A DNA stretch of 64,000 nucleotides from NCBI RefSeq assembly GCF_016745095.1, contig NZ_CP067087.1, positions 186,001-250,000 of the forward strand, read 5' to 3'. Positions 28,204-36,665 of this stretch are shown piece by piece; the stretch's first letter is position 1, and every line of letters begins with the position of its first letter. The notes below the pieces were generated by a model. The model ran no database searches and was not told the DNA's origin. It saw only the letters and a list, made by a program, of their open reading frames with translations. Position numbers and translations under genes: made by a program. This stretch comes from Croceicoccus sp. YJ47 (GTDB lineage Bacteria > Pseudomonadota > Alphaproteobacteria > Sphingomonadales > Sphingomonadaceae).

Positions 28204-28980
28204 ATGGACGGCGCAAAGACAGGGAAGTTGGCCAAAAGGGTGGGTGCCGTGACGCAGGCGTTCGCCCTTTTGCGAATACTTGCCCGAGCGGACCCACCAC
28301 GCGGCGTGACGGCTCTGGCCAGGGCCGCCGATGTCAATCCGTCGACTGCGTTCAATATTCTGCGAACGCTTGTTTTTGAAAACGCGGTAACATTCGACGA
28401 GCGTACCAAAACCTACGCCCTGTCACGCGGCTTGCTCGAAATATGCGGCGGTATGGCGGCGCGATCCCTGGAGCAGGAAATGGTCGGCGATCTGCAGCGC
28501 ATCGCCGACAGGACGACTTGCCTTGTGGGCCTTTGGCAATCGACCAATGGCAGGATGCAACTGGTCGAGCGGGCCGTGGCAAAAAGCCCGGTGCGGCTCG
28601 ACATGCAGATCCATCAGAAACTGCCTGCGTTTGCCGGGGCGGTGGGGCGCGCCTGGGCCGCGGCCCAGGGTCTATCCGACGAAAAGCTTCGAGATGGCTT
28701 CGATGAAATCCGCTGGGACGGACCGCTCGATGGCGAGCGCTACATCGCCGAGGTGCAGATGGCACGCGAGGCCGGATACGCGATTGACGAGGGTGCCTTG
28801 CATCCGGGCATCGTTACGGTGGCTGCCGTGATCGTGGACAGCGACGGGACGGTTACCCACGGCCTGACCGCCAGCGACATCGCGCACAGGCTGGATCGGG
28901 AGCGACTGAAGGAACTGGGCAAGGACTTGCGAGAGCTTGCCATTCGCTTCTCGGGATTTCCTTCCGATAATTCGGAATAG
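28204..28980 (+). CDS. IclR-family regulator 1
   Basis: A 258-aa regulator with an N-terminal winged helix (VTQAFALLRILARAD; VNPSTAFNILRTL at about residues 40-52) and a C-terminal IclR ligand-binding domain (LPAFAGAVGRAWAA; EGALHPGIVTVAAVI). It is clearly paralogous to the IclR gene at 32951-33709. Position between the acyl-CoA synthetase operon and the P450 promoter fits local control. The shared palindrome at 28980-28994 begins on the last base of its stop codon. One of the two IclR proteins, or both, is the best candidate to bind the four shared modules. Confidence 0.88.
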   Translation: MDGAKTGKLAKRVGAVTQAFALLRILARADPPRGVTALARAADVNPSTAFNILRTLVFENAVTFDERTKTYALSRGLLEICGGMAARSLEQEMVGDLQRIADRTTCLVGLWQSTNGRMQLVERAVAKSPVRLDMQIHQKLPAFAGAVGRAWAAAQGLSDEKLRDGFDEIRWDGPLDGERYIAEVQMAREAGYAIDEGALHPGIVTVAAVIVDSDGTVTHGLTASDIAHRLDRERLKELGKDLRELAIRFSGFPSDNSE

Positions 28981-29004
28981 AGAATATTATTCTCAAATAT
29001 TGAC
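28964..29004 (+). promoter_or_regulatory. Shared operator-promoter module, P450 operon
   Basis: The core GAGAATATTATTCTC at 28980-28994 is a perfect 6-3-6 palindrome. ATTCGGAATA precedes it and TTGAC follows at 29000-29004, 97 bp before the P450 start. Read on the minus strand it gives GTCAA, 4 bases, TGAGAAT, 3 bases, ATTCTC, TATTCCGAA, matching the module at 47772 closely. Confidence 0.75.
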
Positions 29005-29100
29005 GGATCGCTTCCACACTGTGATTCTGACCATCAAGACATAGGCTACGGGCCGCCGATTTTCACGCGGCACCAAGAGCAAGCGATTGGAGAGAAAGCA

Positions 29101-30330
29101 GTGTCAGGTGGTGGAGCAAGCGGGCAGAAGGTCGAAATCCCGGCGCATGTGCGTGCAGATCAGGTTTACGAGTTCGACATCTATCAGGACGAACGTCTGC
29201 TGAAAAATCCTCATCTCGGATATTTCGAGATGGCGCAGGAGGCTCCCGAAATTTTCTATACCCCGCACAATGGCGGGCACTGGCTGGTGACGAATTACGA
29301 GTTGGTGACTCAGGTCATCAGCGAGCACGAGAGTTTCTCGAACAACGAGATCGAAGTACCCAAGACCGAGAGCCCGATCCGGGCCATCCCCATCAACCTG
29401 GATCCGCCAGCGCACACCCCCTACCGCAAGATGCTGATGAAGCACTTTACCCCGAAGGTGATCGCCGGCCTCGAGGACAAGATGCATCATTGGTCGAAGG
29501 AATTGATTGGCAAGGTGCAGGATCGAGGCGCGTGCGATTTCGCCACCGAACTGGGCGCGCTTTACCCCGTAACGATCTTCATGGAGATGGCGGGCCTGCC
29601 GCTGGACCGCTATGTCGAGTTCCGCAATCTGGTGACCGAATTCTTCGGCCAGATAACCAGGGAGCGCCGCATTGAATTGCAGCGCAAGATGCTCTCGGAA
29701 TTGAAGGCTGTTTTCGACGATCGCCGCGAAAACCCGCAGGATGACCTCTTCACGAAGCTCGTGAACGAGGAAATTGACGGACGACCGCTGACGGAGGACG
29801 AGCTTCTCTCGATCGGCTTCCTTCTGTTCGTGGCCGGTCTCGATACGGTGGCGAATGCCCTGACCTTCGGTTTCAACCATCTGGCGCACAATCCCGCTCT
29901 CCAAGACCGGCTCCGGGAGAATCCTGATGATATCAAGGATTTCTTCGACGAGAGCATGCGTCGCTTCCCTGTCACCAATGGGGTCCGCCTGATCCGCAAG
30001 GACATGGAACTCGCCGGCGCTCATTTGAAAGCCGGTGAAATGATCGTCGCACCCATGACGCTCGCCGGGCTCGATCCGGAGGTGAATGACAATCCCACCG
30101 AGTTCGACATTGATCGCAAGGGGCGCAAGCATGTCGGCTTCTCGACCGGGCCGCATCTGTGTCTGGGGCATTGGATGGCGCGTGCGGAGGTGCGAATTTT
30201 CATCGAAGAATTCCTGACGCGCATTCCTCGCTTTCGCGTGAAATCCGGTTTCGAGGAAGATTGGCGCGCGGGCGTGGTGATGTCGCTGGAAAGCCTGCCG
30301 CTGGAATGGGAAGTTCCGGGAAAAGCGTGA
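29101..30330 (+). CDS. Cytochrome P450, CYP101 (P450cam)-like
   Basis: A 409-aa soluble P450 with a GTG start preceded by GGAGAG. The heme-ligand segment is FSTGPHLCLG (Cys at about 354), the I-helix oxygen-activation motif is FVAGLDTV, and the K-helix region reads DESMRRFP. The INLDPPAHTPYRKML and VAGLDTVANALTF stretches resemble P450cam (CYP101) and its sphingomonad relatives, which hydroxylate camphor-like and other terpenoid or alicyclic compounds using a ferredoxin and reductase. No ferredoxin or reductase gene lies in the window. It likely starts degradation by hydroxylating an unactivated carbon. Confidence 0.88.
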   Translation: MSGGGASGQKVEIPAHVRADQVYEFDIYQDERLLKNPHLGYFEMAQEAPEIFYTPHNGGHWLVTNYELVTQVISEHESFSNNEIEVPKTESPIRAIPINLDPPAHTPYRKMLMKHFTPKVIAGLEDKMHHWSKELIGKVQDRGACDFATELGALYPVTIFMEMAGLPLDRYVEFRNLVTEFFGQITRERRIELQRKMLSELKAVFDDRRENPQDDLFTKLVNEEIDGRPLTEDELLSIGFLLFVAGLDTVANALTFGFNHLAHNPALQDRLRENPDDIKDFFDESMRRFPVTNGVRLIRKDMELAGAHLKAGEMIVAPMTLAGLDPEVNDNPTEFDIDRKGRKHVGFSTGPHLCLGHWMARAEVRIFIEEFLTRIPRFRVKSGFEEDWRAGVVMSLESLPLEWEVPGKA

Positions 30331-30341
30331 GTAAGTCGATC

Positions 30342-31418
30342 ATGTCGACCCGCCTGGATCATTACCGCCTGCTCGGGCATTCCGGACTTCGCGTATCGCC
30401 GCTCTGCCTTGGCACCATGACTTTCGGTGCTGCTGCAGACTGGCGAGCCGAGGAGAGCGAGACCGAGACCATGCTCTCCGCCTATGCCGAGGCGGGCGGA
30501 AATTTCATCGATACCGCAAATACCTACGGCGACGGGGAGAGTGAGCGTCTCGTAGGGCGCTGGCTCAAGGATCGGCGCGACACCATGGTCGTCGGTACGA
30601 AATACGCGGTGGCGCGGAAGAAAGGCGACCCGAATTCGGGCGGCAATCACCGCCTTTCCATGATCCGATCTGTCGAAGCCAGTTTACGCTCTCTTGGGAC
30701 CGATCGCATCGATCTGCTCTATCTGCACATGTGGGATTTCCGCACTCCGGCGGATGAAATCCTGCGCGCATTCGACGATCTTATCCGCGCCGGAAAGGTG
30801 CAATACATCGCCCTTTCGGACACTCCAGCCTGGGAGGCGAGCCGGATGCAGGCCATTGCGGAACTGCGCGGCTGGACGAGGTTCGCAGGATACCAGGCCG
30901 GATACAATCTTCTCGAAAGAACGGCGGAGCGGGATGTGATCCCCATGTGTCGCAAACTCGGCATCGGGGTGCTCCCGTGGTCGCCGCTCGCGGGCGGGGT
31001 CCTGACGGGAAAATACTCGCGCAGGCAATTGGACAAGGATGCGGATGCGCTAACAGGGCGCGGCCAGATTAACCGCAGTAGCAAGCGGCTTACCGAACGC
31101 TCCTTTGCCATCGCGGAAGTGGTAAGCGAAATTTCCGAAGAGCTGGGTCACACGCCTGCGCAGATCGCTCTGGCTTGGACGATGCGTGATGAAGCCATAA
31201 CGGCGCCGGTGATTGGCGCGCGGACCGTAGATCAGATGCGTGAGAACCTCGGCGCTCTTGAGGTAGAACTCACAGCCGACGCGCTCACCCGTCTGGACGA
31301 GGTGAGCGCCATCGATCTTGGCTTTCCGCACGGCCTTCTGGGTGCACGCGTGCAGGAGCGACTGTTCGGTGACGCCGTGGTGGAGGCGCGCGATCGTCGC
31401 GCTGGCCGTGATGAGTGA
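30342..31418 (+). CDS. Aldo/keto reductase
   Basis: A 358-aa NADPH-dependent aldo/keto reductase of the YajO/Tas-like group. Catalytic residues are visible in DTANTYGDG (Asp, Tyr), VVGTKYAV (Lys) and LLYLHMWD (His), and the cofactor end reads VIGARTVDQMRENL. The start is uncertain: GTG at 30327 overlaps the P450 stop as GTGA and is in frame, while ATG at 30342 begins nearer the conserved LLGHSGLRVSPLCLGTM. It is co-transcribed with the P450 and aldehyde dehydrogenase 2. It may interconvert a ketone or aldehyde intermediate with the alcohol. Confidence 0.85.
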   Translation: MSTRLDHYRLLGHSGLRVSPLCLGTMTFGAAADWRAEESETETMLSAYAEAGGNFIDTANTYGDGESERLVGRWLKDRRDTMVVGTKYAVARKKGDPNSGGNHRLSMIRSVEASLRSLGTDRIDLLYLHMWDFRTPADEILRAFDDLIRAGKVQYIALSDTPAWEASRMQAIAELRGWTRFAGYQAGYNLLERTAERDVIPMCRKLGIGVLPWSPLAGGVLTGKYSRRQLDKDADALTGRGQINRSSKRLTERSFAIAEVVSEISEELGHTPAQIALAWTMRDEAITAPVIGARTVDQMRENLGALEVELTADALTRLDEVSAIDLGFPHGLLGARVQERLFGDAVVEARDRRAGRDE

Positions 31419-31478
31419 GCGCGCGATCCCCGGCTCGCTCAACACAGGCTTGGTCAATACCATGGCAAGGACATGACA

Positions 31479-32966
31479 ATGCATTTCGATCGTCACCCTC
31501 TCGCGCGGCCCGACATGCTCTACATCAACGGCGAATGGATCGCGCCGCGGCAAGGAGGGCGCATCACCGTGATCTCTCCCGCGACGGAAATGCCTTATTG
31601 CGAGGTGGCGGAGGCCGGCGTCGACGATATCGATCACGCTATCGGCGCGGCGCGCTCAGCGTTTGACGATGGGCCCTGGCCTCGCCTCTCTCCCGAAGAT
31701 CGCGCCGATTACCTGATGTTGATCGCACGCGAAATCGACGCACGCGCAGCCGACGTCGCTGCGATCTGGCCAAACGAGATGGGCATCACGCATCAACTAG
31801 CGGAGGCTTTTGCCGGATCGATCGGAGACATTTACCGCGCTTACGCCGAATTGGCGCACAGCTTCGCGTTTCTGGAACCGAAAAGCAGCGCCATGACCGA
31901 TGCAGCCTTCATCGCGCACGAGCCGGTTGGCGTCGTCGGCGCGATCATACCTTGGAATGGCCCGATTTCCCTTATCGCGCACAAGGTTGCGCCTGCGCTG
32001 CTCGCAGGTTGTACCGTCATCATCAAAGCTTCTCCCGAGGCGCCTGGCCATGCGCTGCTGATGGCCGAAATCGCGGATAAAATCGGTTTGCCAGTAAGCG
32101 TGATCAACGTGCTTACCGCCAATCGAGAAGCGTCGGAAAAACTGGTGTGCGATCCTCGGGTGGACAAGATTGCCTTCACAGGCTCGACCGCGGCTGGACG
32201 AAAGATCGGGTCGATCATGGGCGGACGAATTGGGCGCCAGACCCTGGAGCTCGGCGGGAAATCAGCCGCCATCATCTGCGAGGATTATGATTTCGCAAAA
32301 GCAGCCGAAACGCTTGGCATGCGCGCCTGCGCTCTTACGGGACAGGTGTGCGCATCGCTAACACGGCTCATCGTTCCTCGCGGTCGCCACGATGATTTCG
32401 TGGACGCTCTTGCCAGTCAGATGGCGAGCGTGAAGGTGGGCGATCCTTTTGATCGCTCTACCGGCATGGGGCCCCTTGCAACCCGGCGGCAGCGCGAACA
32501 GGTGGAAGGCCATATCGCACGAGCCATCAAGGATGGGTATGCTCCCGCCACAGGGGGTGGTAGACCGGGCCACGTCGACCGCGGATGGTATGTGGAACCG
32601 ACCGTTTTCGGCAATGTGGACAATTCGGCGGCTATCGCGCGCGAAGAGATTTTCGGCCCTGTTCTCACGGTCATTCCGGCTGACGATGAGGATCACGCTT
32701 TGCGTATCGCGAACGACAGCGACTTCGGCCTGGTAAGCGCCGTATTCACCAACGATGCGGAACGCGCCTATCGTATCATGCGACAGGTCCGAACAGGCAC
32801 GATGAGCCAGAACGGGCTGAAACTGGACTTTTCCATTGGCTTTGGCGGTTTCAAGCAATCAGGCATCGGACGCGAAGGCGGGGAGCAGGGACTGCGCAGT
32901 TTTCTCGAAACAAAAACGCTTCTGCTTGATGCGCCGCCGACCGCCGCGGTTCAGTCGGCGGAATAA
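31479..32966 (+). CDS. Aldehyde dehydrogenase 2
   Basis: A 495-aa aldehyde dehydrogenase. The start at 31479 is preferred because AAGG lies 8 bases upstream; ATG at 31473 is only 2 bases from it. Catalytic elements are IIPWNGP, AFTGSTAAGRKIG, LELGGKSAA (Glu) and LTGQVC (Cys), and the C-terminus has FGGFKQSGIGREGG. It probably oxidises the aldehyde derived from the P450 product. Its 3' end overlaps the convergent IclR gene by 16 bp. It is distinct in sequence from the other two aldehyde dehydrogenases in the cluster. Confidence 0.87.
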   Translation: MHFDRHPLARPDMLYINGEWIAPRQGGRITVISPATEMPYCEVAEAGVDDIDHAIGAARSAFDDGPWPRLSPEDRADYLMLIAREIDARAADVAAIWPNEMGITHQLAEAFAGSIGDIYRAYAELAHSFAFLEPKSSAMTDAAFIAHEPVGVVGAIIPWNGPISLIAHKVAPALLAGCTVIIKASPEAPGHALLMAEIADKIGLPVSVINVLTANREASEKLVCDPRVDKIAFTGSTAAGRKIGSIMGGRIGRQTLELGGKSAAIICEDYDFAKAAETLGMRACALTGQVCASLTRLIVPRGRHDDFVDALASQMASVKVGDPFDRSTGMGPLATRRQREQVEGHIARAIKDGYAPATGGGRPGHVDRGWYVEPTVFGNVDNSAAIAREEIFGPVLTVIPADDEDHALRIANDSDFGLVSAVFTNDAERAYRIMRQVRTGTMSQNGLKLDFSIGFGGFKQSGIGREGGEQGLRSFLETKTLLLDAPPTAAVQSAE

Positions 32967-33709
32967 TGCCGCGTGACGTCGGCGAGCATCTTGCCGGTCG
33001 CCGCTATATCGTCCTCGTTCAGCCGCTCGGCGAATTCGATCGCAGACAGGCCAAGCACGGGCTTGCCTTCTGTATCCGTCACGACCGAGGCAATTGCGAC
33101 AATACCTTCGTAAAGGGCCCCACGATCAACGCCGTAACCCTGCTGTCGGGCAAGTTCGACGCTTTCAACGTAATCCGCCGGGGAAATGTCGCCTGCCCAG
33201 CGAAGCTTGCCGAATTCCTTTTTCAACGCAGCCTTTCCAAGACCATCCGCCGCTGCGGCAGCACGGCCCACAGCACCAAGATAACGCGGCATGCGCTGCG
33301 TGAGATCAAGGTCGAGACGAACGGGACGATCGCTCTGCGCGCGATCGAGCAGGATAAGCCGCGTCCCCATGACTTCCCAGAGCGCGATCAGCTTACCGGT
33401 TTTCGCCGCGAGTTCGGGCAGCTCCGCACGTATCTTCTCGGCAAGGCTCGGTTGCCGCAAGGCGCCGCACAGATCAAGCAAGCCCGGCCCAAGCGAATAT
33501 GTTTTCGTCGGCTCGTCAAACACCGTCAAAGTTTCGGCTGTCAGAGTGCGCAAAACATTGAATGCCGTGGAGGTGTTGATCCCGGCCGCGCGCGCTGCGG
33601 CGCTCACGCCCAACGGGGCGTCTGATTCCGACAAGGCTCGCAGAAGCCTGATGGTCTGCACCACAGCTCCTACCGGCTTGCCTTTTGGTTTTTCTGATGG
33701 GGCGGACAT
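32951..33709 (-). CDS. IclR-family regulator 2
   Basis: A 252-aa regulator with winged helix VVQTIRLLRALSESDAPLGVSAAARAAGINTSTAFNVLRTL broken into the usual helices at residues about 18-55, and an IclR effector domain with LGAVGRAAAAADGL and RGALYEGIVAIASVV. It aligns along its whole length with IclR 1 at 28204. It is divergent from the Rieske gene, with a shared palindromic module in between. Likely a local activator or repressor responding to a pathway acid or CoA ester. Confidence 0.88.
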   Translation of the reverse strand: MSAPSEKPKGKPVGAVVQTIRLLRALSESDAPLGVSAAARAAGINTSTAFNVLRTLTAETLTVFDEPTKTYSLGPGLLDLCGALRQPSLAEKIRAELPELAAKTGKLIALWEVMGTRLILLDRAQSDRPVRLDLDLTQRMPRYLGAVGRAAAAADGLGKAALKKEFGKLRWAGDISPADYVESVELARQQGYGVDRGALYEGIVAIASVVTDTEGKPVLGLSAIEFAERLNEDDIAATGKMLADVTRHYSAD

Positions 33710-33756
33710 GATGCGCGAGAGCTATTGCGGTCCGCCACTCCGGTCAATGCGCAATA

Positions 33757-33792
33757 TATTTTCTATCGAGAATGTTATTCTCAATGATTGAC
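33757..33792 (+). promoter_or_regulatory. Shared operator-promoter module, Rieske operon
   Basis: GAGAATGTTATTCTC at 33768-33782 is a perfect 6-3-6 palindrome, followed 5 bases later by TTGAC at 33788-33792. The Rieske start is 73 bp further on and the divergent IclR start is 59 bp away on the other side, so both genes may be controlled from here. Confidence 0.75.
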
Positions 33793-33864
33793 ATTGGTGC
33801 GCAATCTTCGCCATTCCATAGCCCATAAATTCAAGAATAACCGCGGAATATGGAGGGGAACCCG

Positions 33865-35070
33865 ATGGGAACACCTAGGAAACCAACATTGAACGATCTG
33901 AGCCCAAGCCAGATCGAGGACATTCGCAAGATACCTGCCCATGATGCGGGGCATGAACCGGTGCCGATCGCGGACTGGCTGAAGCCGGTGATAAAGAAGA
34001 CACGTCCTGCCTCCATCTTTCTCGATCAGAAGCATTTCGATCTCGAGCAACGCTCCGTTTTCCGCCGGTTGCCGGTGCCGCTCATGCCTTCTTCGCGCCT
34101 TCCCGAGCCCGGATCCGCCGTCGCCTTCGATGGCTATGGCATGGCGCTACTGGTCGTTCGGGACAAGGAAGGCCAGATCGGACTGTACTACAACGCTTGC
34201 CAGCATAAGGGCTCCAAGCTGATCGAGGATTGCAAGGTCCACAAGCTCAGCCGGCTTGTGTGCCCCTATCACAGCTGGACCTACGCTCTGGACGGAAAGC
34301 TGCTGGGCGCCGCGCGAAGCGAGCTTTTCGAAGAGTTCGACAAATCGGAATACCACCTGCCGACGCTGCCGGTGCGCGAGCATGCGGGGATCATCTGGGG
34401 TGTTCTCGATCGCGCGATCGATCCCGACTGGAGCGGAATGGACGAAGGCTTTGCCATAGACATGCAGCATCTGGGCGTACCCGATGCCTATTTGTACGAT
34501 ACAAAGCGTTTCGATCTGAAGGCGAACTGGAAGCTCGTGCTCGAGCCTTTCATGGAAAGTTACCACGTGACGCGGCTGCACAGGGATCTGATCGGAGACC
34601 TGTTCAGGGACATGCCCGTCATCGTCAGCAAGCTGGGCCCTCATCAGCGCAAGGTCGCGGGCAAAGTCCAGTTCGAGCCGGAAATGATCGAGAACCGGGA
34701 AGAGAACATCCACAAGACCGTCACCCATGCCTATCAGATTTTTCCGAACGCGGTCCTGATCACCAGTCCATACTATATCTCGATGATGGTGCTGATGCCC
34801 AGAGCGCCAGATCGCACGCTGGTCGATTACTACATGCTGCTGCCCGAGGAGCCTGTGACCGACAAGGCCAAGGACATCGCGAAGCGCTCCTATGACCTGG
34901 TTCTGGATGTGTTCGGAAACGAAGATTTCCGCGCTTCGCAGACCGCGCATGAAGGGCTTGCGTCAGGCGGCCTCGGCAAGCTGACCTATGGCGGGATGGA
35001 GAACACCATTCCCACCTATTACGATCAACTCGAAAGCCACTTGCTGGCCGACACCAAGCCGGCTTCCTGA
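33865..35070 (+). CDS. Rieske non-heme iron oxygenase, alpha subunit
   Basis: A 401-aa oxygenase. The ATG at 33865 has GGAGGGGA 6 bases upstream; an in-frame ATG at 33850 overlaps that site. The Rieske centre ligands are CQH (Cys112, His114) and CPYH (Cys133, His136). The mononuclear iron region is EPFMESYHVTRLH with both histidines. It is a single-component alpha subunit of the ring-hydroxylating or oxidative-demethylating type; no beta subunit, ferredoxin or reductase lies nearby. It could act on a ring, an ether or a side chain. It is followed by aldehyde dehydrogenase 3 after 22 bp. Confidence 0.87.
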   Translation: MGTPRKPTLNDLSPSQIEDIRKIPAHDAGHEPVPIADWLKPVIKKTRPASIFLDQKHFDLEQRSVFRRLPVPLMPSSRLPEPGSAVAFDGYGMALLVVRDKEGQIGLYYNACQHKGSKLIEDCKVHKLSRLVCPYHSWTYALDGKLLGAARSELFEEFDKSEYHLPTLPVREHAGIIWGVLDRAIDPDWSGMDEGFAIDMQHLGVPDAYLYDTKRFDLKANWKLVLEPFMESYHVTRLHRDLIGDLFRDMPVIVSKLGPHQRKVAGKVQFEPEMIENREENIHKTVTHAYQIFPNAVLITSPYYISMMVLMPRAPDRTLVDYYMLLPEEPVTDKAKDIAKRSYDLVLDVFGNEDFRASQTAHEGLASGGLGKLTYGGMENTIPTYYDQLESHLLADTKPAS

Positions 35071-35092
35071 GCGGCACGAGAGGTTTCATTCC

Positions 35093-36559
35093 ATGTTCTT
35101 TGATCCCAGGTCTGTTCGCCCTTCGCCGGGGCTTTTCATCGGCGGCAGGCGCGTCGTCGGCGCCGAAACGCGGCAGGTTGCAAGCCCGTCGGATTTCTCG
35201 ATCAGACTGGATGCCGGATGGGCATCGCAAGGTCAGGTCGATGAAGCGGTGATGTCCGCTCGGCATGCGTGGAAAGACAGTGGCTGGGGCACGATGGCGC
35301 CCCGCGACCGGGCGAACATCCTGTATCGGTTTGCCGACCTTGTGGACGCGCATTCGGCCGAGATTGCCGCATTGGAAGCCATCGCCTCGGCGCGCATCTA
35401 TTCGGAGGCAATGGCTCGCGATGTAAAGGTCGTTTCCGGTACGTTGCGCTTTTTCGGAGAGTACGCGGACAAGGTTGAAGGCCAAGTGACCGCGACGTCT
35501 CGAAGCTCCCTGTCCATGGTCGTGCACGAACCATACGGCGTGGTCGCGGCGATTGCCCCCTGGAACTTCCCTCTGATTCTGGCGGCATGGAAATTCGCTC
35601 CCGCACTTGCCGCTGGGAATGCCGTGGTGCTCAAGCCTTCGGAGCTGACCCCCTTTGCCACGCTGCGTCTGGCGGAGCTGGCCGTGGAGGCGGGCGTTCC
35701 GCAAGGCATATTCAATGTCATCAACGGTGACGGGAACGCAGGATCCGCGCTCGTCAAGCATTCGGAGGTCGACTATGTCACCTTCACCGGCTCAAGCGCG
35801 ACCGGCTCTCGCATCATGGCCGATGCCGCCATGTCCGGGCTCAAGCCGGTGAGCCTGGAGCTTGGCGGCAAGGGACCACAGGTGGTTTTTGCCGACGCAC
35901 CCGATATCGAACGCCTCGCGCAGACGGTGGCCCGTGGCATCACCTATAATAGCGGGCAGGTGTGTTTTGCCGGGTCCCGGCTCGTCGTGGAGCGATCCGT
36001 CGCCGACAGGTTCATCGACCTGGTCGCCGATGCCATGACGGGACTGAAGCCCGGCGAGACCTGGTCGAAGGAAACGAGCATTCCGCCCATCATCAATGAA
36101 AAGCAGATCGAGCGCATCGACAGCATCGTGCGCGACAGTGTCTCGGACGGAGCGGAAATCCTGATCGGCGGCAGCCGGATCGATCACGACACGGCGCTAT
36201 TCTTTCAGCCCACTGTCCTTCGCGGCGTCACCACCGAAAATCGCGCTTATCGCGAGGAAATCTTTGGCCCTGTGCTGGCCGTGCAGGAATTCGAGGATTT
36301 TGACGAAGCCATCGCTCTTGCAAACCATCCGGATTATGGACTCACGGCATCGGTGCATACAGCGGACATTACGCGGGCGTTCAAGGCGGCCCAGCGCATC
36401 GAAAGCGGCACGGTCTGGCTCAACGATTGGGGCCGCCGAACCGATCTGACCGCGCCGTTTGGCGGCTACAAGAAGTCGGGCATCGGCAAGGACATGGGTC
36501 GCGCGGGATATGAAAAATACCTGAAGTCGAAAGCGATCTGGCTCGAACTCGGTGAGTAA
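35093..36559 (+). CDS. Aldehyde dehydrogenase 3
   Basis: A 488-aa aldehyde dehydrogenase of the betaine/phenylacetaldehyde-like class. Catalytic elements are IAPWNFPL, TFTGSSATGSRIM, LELGGKGPQ (Glu) and YNSGQVCFAG (Cys), with AYREEIFGPVLA and PFGGYKKSGIGKD at the C-terminal side. It follows the Rieske oxygenase, suggesting that the oxygenase step yields or leads to an aldehyde. Start ATG at 35093 comes after GAGAGG at suitable distance. Confidence 0.87.
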   Translation: MFFDPRSVRPSPGLFIGGRRVVGAETRQVASPSDFSIRLDAGWASQGQVDEAVMSARHAWKDSGWGTMAPRDRANILYRFADLVDAHSAEIAALEAIASARIYSEAMARDVKVVSGTLRFFGEYADKVEGQVTATSRSSLSMVVHEPYGVVAAIAPWNFPLILAAWKFAPALAAGNAVVLKPSELTPFATLRLAELAVEAGVPQGIFNVINGDGNAGSALVKHSEVDYVTFTGSSATGSRIMADAAMSGLKPVSLELGGKGPQVVFADAPDIERLAQTVARGITYNSGQVCFAGSRLVVERSVADRFIDLVADAMTGLKPGETWSKETSIPPIINEKQIERIDSIVRDSVSDGAEILIGGSRIDHDTALFFQPTVLRGVTTENRAYREEIFGPVLAVQEFEDFDEAIALANHPDYGLTASVHTADITRAFKAAQRIESGTVWLNDWGRRTDLTAPFGGYKKSGIGKDMGRAGYEKYLKSKAIWLELGE

Positions 36560-36665
36560 TTCACCCGATGCCGAATTACTTTCTCGGTAAAGAATTCTTG
36601 TTTTGCGGTATCTTCAAAGAAGATTTCCCACCCGGTCAGCGTGTTACAGGAAAGAGTTTGCGAAG

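Noticed and set aside
29104-30171. A 355-codon minus-strand frame
   Set aside because: Antisense to the P450 gene, whose heme-binding and I-helix motifs are clear.
33865-35070. KshA-type steroid 9-alpha-hydroxylase
   Set aside because: The Rieske ligands are present, but no steroid ring-degradation genes (kstD, hsaC or similar) are in the cluster, so a specific KshA call is not supported.
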